From Hirundichthys speculiger (taxonomy: Eukaryota; Chordata; Actinopteri; Beloniformes; Exocoetidae), in the NCBI GenBank assembly GCA_018398805.1, contig JAGFBZ010000906.1, positions 434,001 through 498,000 on the forward strand: a stretch of 64,000 nucleotides of DNA. Reading direction: 5' to 3'. Positions 46,283 through 59,400 of the stretch are shown here, piece after piece. The notes under the pieces were generated by a model. It was not told the origin of the DNA. It did not search any database and saw only the letters and a program-made list of their open reading frames with translations. The position numbers and the translations under genes were made by a program. Within the stretch, counting starts at the first letter, position 1. Each line of letters starts with the position of its first letter.

Positions 46283-47063
46283 TATGTAAATATTTGAGCA
46301 GAGAGCAGTGGTAGAAGGACTTCTAATATTAACACAACAAAGGTAAAAATATCAGCGACCACAAAGTCAAATAACTAAGAATAACTATACCAATATGGTT
46401 ATGACGTGATCTGTAAACGCCAGAAATGTTTCAGTTTGTGACTCATGTTGCAGACATGTAGAGTACTCTGCTCTACGTGGACAAACACTGTTAGACTTCA
46501 AGCAAAGTAATAAAGCGCTGCAACTTGTCTGAGCATTAAACTTAAATCAGAGAAAAAACAAAAAAAAAAACACAACATGTCACTATGTGTGTTGTGTTTT
46601 TATACCTTTAAATATAAAATAATGTTGGGATCTGTGAAGTCATTAAATCTAACAATATATAATGTACATGCTCAGATGGTTTAGGCAACATATCTGCATT
46701 TAAAGTAAAACAACATGTGTCTTAGAGTGTGTGTTAACACAATGCCAAGGAGGAAAGACAGCAGCAAATATCTTAGCAGACAATTTTTGTCTTTCAGTTT
46801 GGACAGGGTCATTAGGTCATTTACAAACTATTTGGTCATCATTCTGCAGTAAGAAAGATTATTTACTACTGGAAGTTTGGACTTGTGGACTTGGAAGTAT
46901 GCTCTCTCGAGTCGTAATTGGCAAGTATCAGCATCTGAGGACAGGAGGACACAGTTTGGTCTCTCTGCAACTGGAACGGGACTGTACTTGATAGCATCAC
47001 AGGTCAGCTAGCTGACTGACACAGATTCAAAACTATCTGCAGAAATTGAGCAGAAAATAAACA
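46283..47063. other. Non-coding, no gene recognised
   Basis: AT-rich sequence with no recognised repeat. The 86-codon frame at 46731-46991 shows no homology. Confidence 0.45.
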
Positions 47064-47246
47064 CTATGAATTCTAATGCAACTTGGAGTGGACAGTGGAT
47101 AACCCACACTTTATATGATGAGTTTTTTTTTATGGATTTCATGCTTTTGTATTTTAGCTGTGTTATGAATAAAGTTCAGTGAATGTTAAAAAAATTAAAT
47201 CTGAATTTTTCAAATCTATCTAGATCAATTAACCACAAATTTGATG
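47064..47246 (+). repeat. Dispersed repeat T, copy 3, with empty MITE site
   Basis: GAATTCTAATGCAACTTGGA, then CCACACTTTATATGATGAG and AATAAAGTTCAGTGAATG match copy 2 at 37489-37559 plus 37782 onward. A single CTTTATAT (47109-47116) stands where copy 2 has the 222-bp MITE between two CTTTATAT. The similarity ends near 47246, so the later part of T and repeat R are absent here. Confidence 0.85.
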
Positions 47247-49869
47247 ATAGAAGATTCCATATTCTCACGTGAAAATATCTTAAAACAACAGTCTGTACCA
47301 AACAACAAAGCTATAATGTCCCCCTTTAGTCCTTTCTCCTCTGTCATCACTTCTGCTTGCTGGTAATGTAAATGTATTACGGGATACTTTGCCATCTCAG
47401 GTTTACACAAGTCAGTTTTTCAAAACTGAAATTTGGTTAACTCCAGCTTCTGAGTTGAAATAAATATATACTCACTGTCCAAACAAAAGGAAAAAATATA
47501 TAAAATTCCCATCAAAACAAGTATGAATCTTCACAATGTGATTATTTTATGAACTATGTTTGAACTTAATTTCCTGAAAGATTTGTAACACTTAAGGGCC
47601 TTAATTTTTTTTTTTTAAGAAAAGTAAAAAAAAAAAAGAGTAAGAACTGTCCAAGGTGATAAGTAAGTTGTGTTAGCTGACTCAATCCATGTTTATCATT
47701 GCTTAACACTATTTCTGTTTATCATAAACAGTAATTGAGTCCTGAACATTTATGTCCAAAATAACATATATCTGTAATACCTCGATGTTAAAGTAATTCT
47801 AGTAATTTTACAAAACAGGAGCACACTGTGTTTGAGAAAAAGTAGTGAAAGAAAATATAAAGCCGGTGTCGTACAATTACAGTGCCTTTCAACTGTTAAT
47901 TTTTTTGTTACATCAAACACAATTTCACGGTTGACAAGGCGGGAGGGGATTAATACCCAACTTATATACCTTTAATGGAAATGGAAAGCTAATTCTGTAA
48001 CTTCTAATCCTCCCAACACTCCAGGCACGGCTGGATTCAGTCTGCGAGTTTGACTCAGAGTGTGCTGGCTGGCCCGGATGGCTGATGAGTAAAGTAGTGA
48101 CTGAGGGATTGCAAAGGCTACAGGGAAATCAAGAGTTGTTGTACCCAGCAGCTAAGAGAGGGACTTGACAGTGTCAAAGGATTATGTACTGTGGGGCTAA
48201 CAATACTAATGGCACTTCTTTTGCATTATGATAATTGCCAAGACAAAATTGCCACATAATTTCTTCCTGTTTCTAATTATTGGGCTCTTCAATGCAAGCA
48301 GGCAGTGGGAGCAGAGCATTGGCAGGCAATTAAACTCCTGCAATTATGCCTCTATTCTAAAGCGTAGATTTACCAAGGATTTGTAAGGCAGAGAATGATT
48401 GCTCTTCGATGCAATTAAATACAGAATAAAATTGGTGTAGACCTCTGAACAGATCTTTTAAAGTCCACGGCTGTGCTTCCTAACAGCCGGTCCGCAGGCA
48501 TCATGAGACCTGAAGCCAGTCTATTAAGGAGGTCATTTATCCAGGAAGGTACACCAACTGAGTCACAGCCGCAAGTATCTTCACAGCATCTCTACTGAAT
48601 GCACATGCTTACAACCAAACCGCTAAACCGCAAAATAAAAAAAAAAATAAATACAAACAACTATTTGCATAGAGACCATTTCCAGGGAGGCGTGCTGGGT
48701 TGGATTAGTGCTTCTTTCTCGAGCTTGTCAGAGTGAGCAGTGACCCGATGCAAATGTGTGCACCAGGATGTTTAGAGCTATGAGCAGCAGGATACAGAGG
48801 AGACTGGCCATCTGGAAACTCAGTGACAGTAAGGTGTTTACGAGAAACGTGGGGGGAACAAAGAGCTGCAAACTACTTTGTCTTGTTTTGTTATAAAGAA
48901 GCCACTGATCCAGTGCAGTGTATCAAAAGGCTGGTTAAGGACCCAAAGGAGAAATCTATAAAAGGGTCAATAAACTGGTTAAAGTCAGTCACAATAATAT
49001 GCAGGGATGAAATATTGTCCATGACGCATGTCACAACTGACCAAACAACCGAAACAAAAATGCCTAAGTATTGCGTAATGCATGGAGGCTATTATGCTCC
49101 GTCCTTCGACATCACCAAAAACTCCCTCCTCCAAAGAGGAATCTTTCAGTTGCAATACCAGAGTAAACACAGTAATATAATATTCATAAAGGTACAATTT
49201 TACACAAGTGAAGCAATCAAAGGTGAATTAGAGATTTGTAAATTGTAAAGGACCGAAAAAGGACAGTTTTGCCCTGACCTGACGAGGAATGCTGTAAACC
49301 AAAAAGTAAACGTTAGCAATCAACTGCTGAAGCAAAAAGGGGAAGCCAAGATAGAACACAACCAACAACCATTAAGGAACTACAGTAAAGTAACTGTCAG
49401 GCTACACACACTTACATATAACTTTTTATATATTATAACCTAGTAAATAACTCAATACATTTTTATTTTGCATGGTATGTGTTAATGCACTTCCAGTCAG
49501 CCCTTCAGTGATTTGCTTTCTTCTGCAGGTAGCGTCACTTCCTCATGGTTTGAAGTAGCTGTTTTTTGCAGCAGCATCATGCACAGCTGCATTTTTTCAC
49601 TCAACACAAAATAGAGCTGCTTTTTTTAACCATCATCACAAATAAAACCTGATTGTAGCCAAATTAGGAATAAACTTGATGCTTCCGGTGAAACATACAG
49701 GCAAGAAAATGATGAATCCAAGATTAAACTTTTTCATTTTATTCCAGTACAAACTTGTCTCCAGGCCCTTTTCAGAGACCCAGAGCATGACCCCCGAGCA
49801 AATATTATTAACTAAAGTAATAATATTAAATCTTAGTAAAGAAATGATGGCAAGAAAAACTCCCCTAGT
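47247..49869. other. Non-coding, no gene recognised; possible regulatory DNA
   Basis: No gene is supported. The 141-codon frame at 48823-49248 starts at GTG and has no recognisable domain. The stretch 47990-48450 is non-repetitive, with the imperfect inverted pair CAGGCAATTAAACTCCTG and CAATTATGCC. It could be a conserved element, but that cannot be judged from one sequence. Confidence 0.45.
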
Positions 49870-50000
49870 GGGTGAAAAACCTTGAAGACCAACAGTGGCA
49901 AGGAAAAACTCCCCTTTAAGAGGAAGAGACCTTGAACAGGACCTGGATCATAAGGGGGGACCTTCTTGCTGAAGACCAGCTGGGGTCTGAGGTAATGGAT
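49870..50000 (+). repeat. Fish interspersed repeat (AGTGGCAAGGAAAAACTCCC)
   Basis: AGTGGCAAGGAAAAACTCCC, TTTAAGAGGAAGAGACCTTG and AACAGGACCTGGATCATAAG match a repeat that is very common in fish (SINE- or LINE-derived). A partial second copy of the first motif, GGCAAGAAAAACTCCCCTAG, lies just upstream at 49849. Confidence 0.65.
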
Positions 50001-51939
50001 TATCACCCTTAACCCTTATCTGTTACAACAGCAAACTACTATTACTACTTTATCTACAAATTTGAAAGAAAAAATAATGCTAATCCTGTAATGTACTTAA
50101 TACAAAAATATTCATAGTGTTTCATTTATTTCTAGAAAAAGATTTGGAAGGATGATATTTAGTGGGATTCAAACATACTAAGATTGCTGAATAATTTTTA
50201 CAGCACTTCAGAAGTTTTAAATCTGACCTTCAGATAAAAAACATGCAGACAGACCAGTCACTGAAAATACTGCTGTCTTAGATTGTAGTCTGATTTAAAG
50301 TCTGAGGCATTAATCAGTTCTCCCGTTAAAGTAGCTAATTAGTTATTTATTTGTTTGTTTCCTTTTTAACATCTTTGACATTGGTGGATAATTTTATTGC
50401 TTGCTGATTATTTCACAAAGCTTTTCTAAAAGCGAATACAGCAGAGGCATCTGCAGAGCACGCTGCCTGCTCAGGCTCAGGACTTTTCTGAAACACTGTT
50501 CATAACAGGCTCTGGACATATTAATACTTGTGTTTAGATTATTAAAATACACGCACTGTGGACAGAGTGCACAATACATTTCATTAAACACGAAGTGGTT
50601 GGGAAAAATCTCCAGCAATACTGCCTCATTTATTAGAATTTCATTGGAATTTCTATGAAACAGAAGGAAAAAAAAAGATCCATTGGCCATCTTGCTCTCT
50701 AAATAAAACAGCACTTTTTTCTTCTTCTTTTTCTGGGATGTCTACCAATTTGTCCATAAGTACTCAAAAAGTACAATCTTTGTAAATATATTTTCTCTCA
50801 GGCTTCCATTAGCTTTTTGCATCATTACAACGTGGCTAATTAATTCCAGATATAATTGATCAAAATTTTCTCTGTAGTCCATTAACTTTTACCCTGAGGA
50901 CAGGCAAATGAGAAGGAGCAAAACAAAAGCTATTTTCAAAATGCTGCAGCCAATTTAAAATGGAGATGGAGCCACTAATGAAACTGTGTGCAAATAATAG
51001 CTAAAAGTGCAGAGCCAGAGTTCAGCTCCACCCAACGGAATTAGATATTAAGGCAAAATTACTTCGTTTTATATAATGACCTTTTTAAAGAAATAAATTC
51101 AATTGAAAGAGAGCAAAACATTTGTTAGACTGTGTGATAGCTTTGTAATCCTGTTTAATAATTAAAACTAATAATTACAACATGTTTTTTCTCCTACTAT
51201 ATCTCCTATAAAAACAACAACTAAAGCTTTGTCTTTGAGTTTCTTTAACTTCTTGAAAAAAAACATATATACATTTATATATATGTATCCCCACCGCTTT
51301 CGGTCTGCTTCACCTCTTCACGCCCGTCCCTCCTGTCTCTCATGTTCTCTCACAGACACCTTCAGTGGAAGTTTTCTGCCGCTGTGTGAGACACATCTGC
51401 ATTGCAGTGCCAAGGGGGAAAATCGGGGGAAATGGGGGGAAATGGACGAGAAGAGATGTAGCTTGAGACGGAGAATTGCTAAAGTCTGACCTGTCATTTA
51501 CAAAAATAACGGTGCTTTGATTGTCAGACGAAACACCACTTCATGCATCATTTGGTATATTGTACTGTGGATATTTGTTTGGGCTTTTTCTTGTCTTTTT
51601 TTTTTGACTTTGACATAAAAACATACCCATTTAAATGTCCAAAAAAAAAAAAAAAAATCGAATACAAACACAACTATTTGCACTTCAAAGTGCTGTCACG
51701 GGGAAATCACACACAGGGTCATCTACCCCCCCCCTTCCTGCAAGCCTCTGAGCCTCCCTGTTATTAATGGCATCATCATTTTTCCTCTGCTCACTCTATT
51801 TCCCTTCTGATAGTGTGGCCTGCTTCATCGTGTTCTGCCATGTTTCTGTAATTGCTCCAACAACCCGCCTTATGCTGAGCATATAGTTTCTGCGTGTGTG
51901 TGCGTGAGCTCCTCTGCTCCTCCACCAGGGCTGGCTGTG
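50001..51939. other. Non-coding, no gene recognised
   Basis: AT-rich, with poly-A and poly-T runs near 51640. No frame with homology. Confidence 0.45.
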
Positions 51940-52110
51940 AGTTTGTGGGGCAGAACCAAGCTGCAGGCGAGCTCCGCACAGAGCGAAATGACAGCCTCCG
52001 GGCCGCCATTGGTTGATGACCGTGAAAACACTAGCGGTTAACGTAAAGTGAGAGACCGGCTGTCACGGCGAGGCACCGCCGCCGCTTCTGTGCAGCCCTG
52101 ACAACAACAC
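51940..52110. promoter_or_regulatory. CpG-richer segment with inverted CCAAT box
   Basis: CGGGCCGCCATTGGTTGATG contains an inverted CCAAT core. GACCGGCTGTCACGGCGAGG and CACCGCCGCCGCTTCTG raise local CpG well above the surroundings. It may be a promoter or a conserved element. No transcript start can be seen and the nearest supported gene is 3 kb downstream. Confidence 0.25.
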
Positions 52111-55100
52111 AACAAGCTGTGCTACAACTCGACTCTACAGTGATGCAACAAACAACAAAGAGCCCTATAATTTATAGCATCGGCCGCCTTAGACACCTGA
52201 AGTGCATAACTGGGAGGGAGAGGAGCAAAAACACGGCCCCTACTATTTGTCAGTCTTTGGATAAAAATAGTTTTTTTTCTTTGCTAAGATTCTTGATGCA
52301 CAGAAGAGAAAAAAGAAAAGTCGCGGGTGGTTGTTGGATGAAGATGGCAAAGTGAGCATACGGGAGAGAACTCAAAGAACCGTCACGGACGCCAGCCAAG
52401 GTCAGTTAAAGTGAGGAGTGAGTGCTTAAAGAGCCAGAGGGGCAGAGGCCAGATATGTGGAGGAGGTGTGAAAACCTGAGTGACCAAGCATGAGCACCAT
52501 CTCCACACATCATTAAATGAAGCAACTAAAACTGAAGGGGCTTCTTCACTCAAAAGGCTCGCCCTTCATTTTTACTCTGAATCCAAATTGCCTTATATAT
52601 CACATTCCCACAAGCCAACAGGTTCGCACAGCTAATATGAGGACCGATGATGATGATGATGATGATGATTATGGTGATGGCGGTGATGCACCGACGTCAC
52701 GCGTTAAAGAGGGATAATTAGAGAGCAGCTTTTATTGTCATTTTGAACCTCTCTATGGTTAATTCAAAATTCTTTTACCCCCTGCCCTCCCGGATTTCTT
52801 TGTCACCTCCTCTCATTCTTACTGAACACGCACATGCGTGCGCACATACAAACACAGTTTATTATGCAGTAACATTACCGGATCCCCTTAGGCAGCTGTG
52901 CATCTCTGTATGACTGATGAGGGTAATTTCTCCCAAACAACAGAATGATCACTTTAGTGGCGAGCGCGACAGACACCCCCCCCTCCCTCTGTCTTCTCTT
53001 GCTCCCATCCTTCTTTTTAGCTTACCAAGAAAAAAAAAAAAAAGGCGAGGAAAAAGACAGACATTTGTTACCGTGTCTCCTGCAGTGCCTGGAACATTTC
53101 CAGAGATAAATAGCGCTCCTGCCTTATACATATGAATTAAGCAAAAAAAAAAAGTTAAGTGTTGAAGAAGTCTAAGCAGTCTATTGGTCCTCCAATAGAC
53201 CTCCATATATTCATATTCCAATTCTGCTAATAAAAGATATTTTCACTTTAAATGTTGGATTTGGGGCTGAGGAGGGTTTCCTTATTTTTTGCCTTGATTA
53301 CCATAGGGATCCAATATAATACACATGCCACTGTGAATTAGCCTCATATTTAGGACTGAGAGACGGGCGCAGCCAGTTCATACGCTGTGTGTACGACTGT
53401 GCACTGTGGGATATACTGAGCTGAGAGTAGTTAGGACGTGTCTGCTTCTCTCCCTTGGCCTCATAGGTTCAGCCTCAGTGGGCTGTCTTTACCTATTCTT
53501 CCATCTGTCAGTCACACACAAAAACAAATCCACCTGTCGACCGGGAGACTGGGCCGAACAGGGCGCTTGCCACAGCTGTCTGGGCCTGACTCAGCGTGGC
53601 GCGGGGGGGAGCAAGCCAGCGCCCTCCACTGGTGACAGAAAGCCCATTAAGATGCTTATTACCCTGCCCGTCGACCCCATCACCTCACCTGCACCCATAA
53701 GCCGCACTAATGAAGCCAGTCGCCACTGCAGCACCTTCGGCATGGAAGTCATGCTTCTATGCTTTTTGTGGTCCTTGTGTCCTTGATCACAAGGGCTCTC
53801 CAAGCGTCCGACGGCGCAACAACCCATGTGTTATGAGGCGGACATTTTTACCGCGCCACTTGATTGCCTCAACAATGGAGCTATTAATGCTGCATTATGT
53901 AAATTGCAACGGTCGCAAACATCTGATAGGATAAAAGCTCCTGTACAGTGCAATTTAATGCCGCTGACTTTCAGTCGCTCTTTGAAGGATGTTTTCAATT
54001 ATAACAGAGCTAATTTAATTCATTGTTTCATAGCTGAAAGTGCATTTTTAAAGCCTGACTGAGTCTCTATTTCAGAACTCAGTCATGTACATTGAACACT
54101 GGAACGTCCTCTAAAGAGATTGACAAAGTTGCCGGGGATCTGCATTCTAGGTTTTAAAGAGACGCAGTAGCCCTACCCTCCGCTGTTTCCTTCAATGGCA
54201 GGCTTTAGTTGTGGAAGGGAGGGCGTTCGTCTAAGAGATGAAACGACCTGCGCCTTTAAGAGGGCTGTCTCCACTTTCCCTCATGCTCCCCCTCAGCCAC
54301 ACAGACACTCCTCCTGTGAGCATTTGTGAGGCAGCTTCTGTCCCTTATGTCTCTTTGTGGAGAAGAGAACAGACTTCCCAGAACATCTCTGAAGACAAGA
54401 CAGAACTCTAGGGACGACACCCCAGTTGCAGACTCTGTGCGGCCGTGGCCTCAGCTTCACTGGATGGCAAGATGGCATAAGGAAAGGAGACAGAGACTAA
54501 CTTATCCTGGAGTGAAAAAAAAAAAGAGGTCCAAAACAGAAGGTGGAACTTGACAGCTGAAGAATCCAAGAAGTCAGTTTTGATTTGAAGGCGAGAAGAT
54601 CAGCACATCAGAATCAGCGACGTTGGATTGGATCGTTAAGTAAGAGGTGGAGTCTTGATTTGAGCTTTCGGTTTCTCTGTAGAAAAGTTTTGTCAAAGAA
54701 GGCTCAACAAAGCAGTCTGTATGTTGCGCAGCTTTTAGGATGAAAGCACCATATCAACGGCTCACAGAGGGAGGAGAGTGGATATTTTAGCTTTGTAATT
54801 TTTTTTTTCCTTTTATCTCTCTCCAGAGTATTTTAATAGTCATTGGTGATATAAAAATGAGATGCTCTTTAAAGAACATCTTGAAAGGTCCCAACAGTAC
54901 TGTTAATTCACCAGCCAAGCGTTTATCATATTTCACCAGATTTCGCTGAGAAGGGACATTAAAGACTCTGTTGATAGTGCTCTTGGGGAGTGAGTAATAT
55001 TTCTCATATGAAGTCTTGAAACTTTACAGCTGTTGACTGTAAGTGCCAAATGCGCAAGACAATTATTTTATCTTTTATTCCATGAGGAAAAAAGAGTGTG

Positions 55101-55140
55101 TCTGGGATTGCATCACTGTGAAGCACTGACGACTGCAGAA
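52111..55140. other. Upstream flank of rpp25, no other gene recognised
   Basis: It holds a (GAT)n run at about 52647-52669, poly-A runs near 53028 and 53140, and GC-balanced sequence at 53540-53700 and 54240-54480. The promoter and any 5' untranslated exon of rpp25 should lie in the last 1-3 kb. A CTGCAG just before the start codon (55133-55138) could serve as a splice acceptor, but the tract before it is weak in pyrimidines. Confidence 0.4.
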
Positions 55141-55977
55141 ATGTTCACGGGGTGTGGGGTGTTCGATGGGCAAAGCCAGTGTCTGAGCAGTAACAACATC
55201 AAGCCTCAACCAGGACTGGAGGTGAACACACCGATCCACGTCGAGAATGGACTAAAACAAGGGACATGCCCTGTCTACCAGGGTCAAAGTTACGTGAATG
55301 CCGTGATGCAGCCAGCACTGGTGAACAATGTTTCTAATCTGCTGAAGCCTACATCCTCACTGGCCCCTCCTCCAGCACTTAAACTTGGGCAGGAGGGATT
55401 CAAAAAAGTTTGCCGCACCGAGGAGGACGGCCCTTGCCCCTTCCCGGGTTTGGCTTCTGGGGTGCTGGAGATGCGCGTGAAGGAGGGAAGCAAGATCCGC
55501 AACTTGATGGGATTTGCTATGGCGCGGATGCAGGGGGAGAAGGGACCCAGCGGCGGCACGGCCGACGGCGCGGGGCTCAGGCAGGTGGTCTTCACCGGGT
55601 CGGGCCGCGCCGTCACGAAGACCATCACCTGCGCTGAGATCATGAAACGAAAAGTGGGCTGCCTGCATCAGCTGACTAAACTGCGGTACAAGGTGGTGAA
55701 GGAGGTGTGGGAGAGTACGGAGGGAGGAACATCTGAGATGACAGTGCACAGGACTGTACCCTCAATCAGCATCCTTCTCTCCAAAGACCCTCTGGATCCC
55801 CAGGAACCAGGCTATCAGCCTCCAGAGAGCTTCAGTGCATTATGGGAGGACAGAGAGGGTGCCAAACCTGGCCCGCAGACATCATGCAAGAGACCCATTG
55901 GAGCTTTGCCATTAAGTAGTTTCCCCTACTGTAAGAAACTGCGTTTGGGGGAAGGAGTCTCAGTCCCTCCTCACTGA
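55141..55977 (+). CDS. rpp25: Ribonuclease P/MRP protein subunit p25 (Alba family)
   Basis: Rpp25 pairs with Rpp20 and binds the P3 region of the RNase P and RNase MRP RNAs, which process tRNA and rRNA precursors in nucleus and nucleolus. The 278-residue frame contains the Alba core at about residues 108-226: MRVKEGSKIRNLMGFAM at its start, VVFTGSGRAVTKTITCAEI in the middle, then LHQLTKLRYKVVKEVWES and SISILLSKDPLDPQEPGYQP at its end. All are near-identical to vertebrate Rpp25 and Rpp25-like as I remember them. I chose ATG 55141 (purine at -3) because upstream in-frame codons include no ATG. ATG 55306 is an alternative that would remove 55 residues. The protein is longer than the roughly 200-residue mammalian Rpp25: about 107 residues precede the core, without a known domain. 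The C-terminus has basic patches (CKRPIG, YCKKLRL). No intron interrupts the frame, as in mammals. Whether it is the rpp25 or rpp25l orthologue needs a tree. Confidence 0.93.
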   Translation: MFTGCGVFDGQSQCLSSNNIKPQPGLEVNTPIHVENGLKQGTCPVYQGQSYVNAVMQPALVNNVSNLLKPTSSLAPPPALKLGQEGFKKVCRTEEDGPCPFPGLASGVLEMRVKEGSKIRNLMGFAMARMQGEKGPSGGTADGAGLRQVVFTGSGRAVTKTITCAEIMKRKVGCLHQLTKLRYKVVKEVWESTEGGTSEMTVHRTVPSISILLSKDPLDPQEPGYQPPESFSALWEDREGAKPGPQTSCKRPIGALPLSSFPYCKKLRLGEGVSVPPH

Positions 55978-56365
55978 CTGACTAAACCGCTGTCACGGTG
56001 AAGAGGATTGAATCAGCGAGTTCATTTAGCACTGCACTCTACTCCGGCACAATGCTGAGACAATCAGAACATTCACTCAGTCAGAACAGTGCTTTCTCTG
56101 AAGAACCGACCACCAATTCAAACCTCCGGAGGTCAGTTTCACCGAGACCTTGAAGCTTGCCTCTGTACATAGAGCATTGGACATCTTTCGGAGTCCCCTC
56201 ACATCCACAAAGCTGTGATGACGTGTGCTACCGGCTCCAGAGCACTGCTTTCAGTAAGCTATCGAAAACTTGTGGACAAAATCCTTCATTAGCGTCTTCT
56301 TACAATCATCAATGCTTTTAAGTACGGACTTTCAAACCGCACAAAATAGATACAAGACCTAAAAA

Positions 56366-56371
56366 AATAAA
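56366..56371 (+). terminator. Polyadenylation signal AATAAA, first
   Basis: AATAAA lies about 390 bases after the rpp25 stop codon. A second one follows at 56440. Either could end the transcript. Confidence 0.5.
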
Positions 56372-56439
56372 GCAGCTTAAAGCCAATAACGGCATGAAAA
56401 GTCATGCCAACATCCTTTTATTATTTAACTTAAAAATTA

Positions 56440-56445
56440 AATAAA
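56440..56445 (+). terminator. Polyadenylation signal AATAAA, second
   Basis: AATAAA is followed within about five bases by a T-rich tract (GTTTTTTTCCC), the usual downstream U-rich element, which makes it the better candidate of the two. Confidence 0.55.
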
Positions 56446-59400
56446 TGTTTTTTTCCCTCAATCTTCTTTTGTATTTCATCTTTCTTACTCAAACGCCATT
56501 GAATCTGCAAAGCTCTGATGGAACAAAAAAAAAAAAAAAATCACAGTGTGCTGATCTTTTGATAAGAGTAACAGCAGTGAAATTTGTCTGTAGAAAAAGC
56601 TGATTTAATGACAAAGCTGTTGATAAGACACCAAACCAACCCAGCCTGACAGAAACGCCAAGGGGAGAAATGCAGGCACAGATTATCATTAAGATAACAA
56701 TATAACATCACACAACACAGTGGAGAAAAGGATTAAAACTAGGTTTGACGGAGGTTTACTCTACACTTTTCCTGCAAAAGATGAAACCACGGGAAGGAAG
56801 ATACACTCCTTCCTATTTCGGCCTGCAGGCCTGCCCATGCAGCATATCCAATGCTATCTTTTTCTTCCTTTATATTCTTCTATTCCTCAAGCAAAATGCT
56901 CTATGGAAAAAAAAAGAAAGATTTTAAAGTGCCCAGGTTTTAAAGTAACACTGCAATTTCTGGCTCAGAGACATCGGTGAAATGGCGTCCGAGACTTTCT
57001 GCAATTTACGTACTGCCTCCTTGCATTTTCTCTTCATTTAGAAACTATTTTCGTCACAAAGGAGGTATGTCCGTATGATTGCTGTGACTTAACTTGATGC
57101 TTTTGACTTGTGTGGCAACCTGTTAAATGATCGGTAAGACTTAAAAATAAAGAAAAGCTGCACACATACACCTTGATTGTTATGCATTAATGATTTCTGC
57201 AAAAAAAAAAAAGTTGCCTGAAACCGAAAGAGACAGCAAACTTTCCAAATAGATATTTCATCAAAATGTTTAACAACTTCCTCAGTTTAATCAGCCATGT
57301 GTTTTGCTGGTAAAACAGAAACTCGCTGTTGATATTCATAAAAACCTGTAAATGAAAATTGTGATCAAACGGAAATTAATCAAAGTGACTGCGAACCGGA
57401 GAGACGTTTTTGTTCAATTTAGAAATAGCGAGTATAATAGTGGAAAAGTCAATTCCACTGGCATACGCTTTCAAAATATCAAAAATATTTGCTTTCACTC
57501 TGTTATTCAAAGAAATATGAATTATTTTTCATCATAAAGAGGGTCGGCAGTACCCTTTAGTGATTAACCTTTCTGCTCGTTCCAACGAATCAGAGCACAG
57601 CTGAGAAATCAAAATTGCATAAGAAATGCTGTGACTGCAACACAGTTGGTATGTGGCAAACTGAGTGTCCTCGAGGCTGCGGGAAGGTTATCATCTCAGC
57701 TCGTTGTTATCACAGAGTTAACAGCTTTCACCCAAGAGCCCATGGGACGGCCAGCCTCTGATGCAGGTCAGAAAGATGTGCATACAAGTAAATTCCAAAT
57801 CGACCTGCATCTGTTATCATGCATTAAGGATTCGGGAGCAAGTGTGAAATGCAGCAGGGTAATTAAGGATAACGGCATAGTGCACCTGACTGAGAGAACA
57901 GATAAAACATACTGACAAAAGCATTAACCCAGAGCCAAATCCAATGTGGCTGGCATGAAATAGGTTGGTGGAGGAGTCAACAAAGTGCATTATAAGAACG
58001 CGGACAAGGTTATTCAGACAATGTGAGTGTTTGCTCGTAGTGTTTGTTTTTTTAAAAGATGCAGACATGAAGTGGATACAGGCCTGAGTCTAAAATGCTC
58101 TTCAGTACATATTTACTTAACAAGGGAAGGTGCAAAGTATTTGAACTAAGCATATCAATTGTTTTAAACACATGCTCTTTCTTTGAAACAGAAGAATTCA
58201 AGGGAAATGAGTACAGGTAGAAACAGCCTCGTCTGTGGTCTTGAAACGAACAAGGGAGTTTAAGTCATATTATCTTTGTCCTTCTAAATAAAATTTAAGT
58301 GAAAGATTCTGTTTGAAGGATATGACAAACTGTTAAACGATTTAAAAAAAAAAGAATGACATTGTTTAAGAACTCGATTTGCTGTTTTTGTTTTTCTGTC
58401 ATAGTGGACGCGCCAGTAACCAGTATGTTTACCAAAGGCAATAGCCGACTGCATGCACTGAATGTGAATAAATTCATTTTGAAGTTAACATAATGAAAGT
58501 GTTGGCACTCTATTTTTCCCTTTTTTCTGCCGCTGCAGCAGATGAGAGTGAGGTCTCCGGGATGGTGTGGGAGTTCGCTATCTCCCAGCCTCCAGATGGT
58601 TCCGTCTTCTCTTATCTAGAAGAATGGGTGCAGCCTCAATTTTTCAACTCGCCTTATCTGGGAATCCTTTAAATTGAATATTTACGAGTCCTGTGTTTTC
58701 TGCCTGTGTTAGCCCTCTGAAGCCAACATTCCTCTTACTTGTTCAGACAGGGCAAAAGGTTTTTCTCACTCATGCACTCCCTTTGTCTGCCTTGTCAAGC
58801 AATGGGACAGTGATTGATTATGTGATTGCTTGGAGAGAATGGAAGGTTAAGCAGTTAAGTTGAGAGCAGTAGAAATATTGGGAGGGATGGCCATTGTGGG
58901 AATATGTTGAACAATAAAGACATACATTACCCAAATACGACATCAGACACCTCCATTATGTCCCTGGGGCCAAATAAATTAAATTAATATTCTTTTTTCC
59001 GAACAGTCAATTGTTTCCTGCACAGCATATACAAGAGGTTAAGAGAACCCTTAAGCAGCCATTGAAAACATCTTATTGCTATTTGACTGGCTGTGGTCTA
59101 TCTGCATAAACAAGCTGTGCCACAGCTACTCCCTGGTAAGTGTCTGGAAATGTCTTTTCAAAACCATTTTGTGAAATGCCTCCATGTTGGATTAATCAGT
59201 GCAGCTAAGGATGTAATTGCTGTACTAAAGTCAAAGCTGTAAGAGCAGATAATGAACACTGACTATGGGGCTGCCAGAATCCAGAGCAGAGAGAAATTAT
59301 AAGTTTGGAGACCAAAATAACTTCAGTATTCTTTCAAAAGTCATTTCATAAAAAAAAGACCTGTATTTACACTAAATAATGTCCATTTAAAAGAACAATC

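Noticed and set aside
48823..49248. 141-codon frame on the plus strand
   Set aside because: It begins at GTG, not ATG, has no recognisable domain and lies in AT-rich non-coding DNA.
53406..53786. 126-codon frame on the plus strand
   Set aside because: GTG start, no homology, overlapping frames on both strands.
55133..55138. Splice acceptor just before the rpp25 start codon
   Set aside because: CTGCAG is present, but the preceding tract is purine-rich and no donor can be assigned, so I did not annotate an intron.
55290..55749. Minus-strand frames of 117-130 codons
   Set aside because: Antisense shadows of the GC-rich rpp25 coding sequence.
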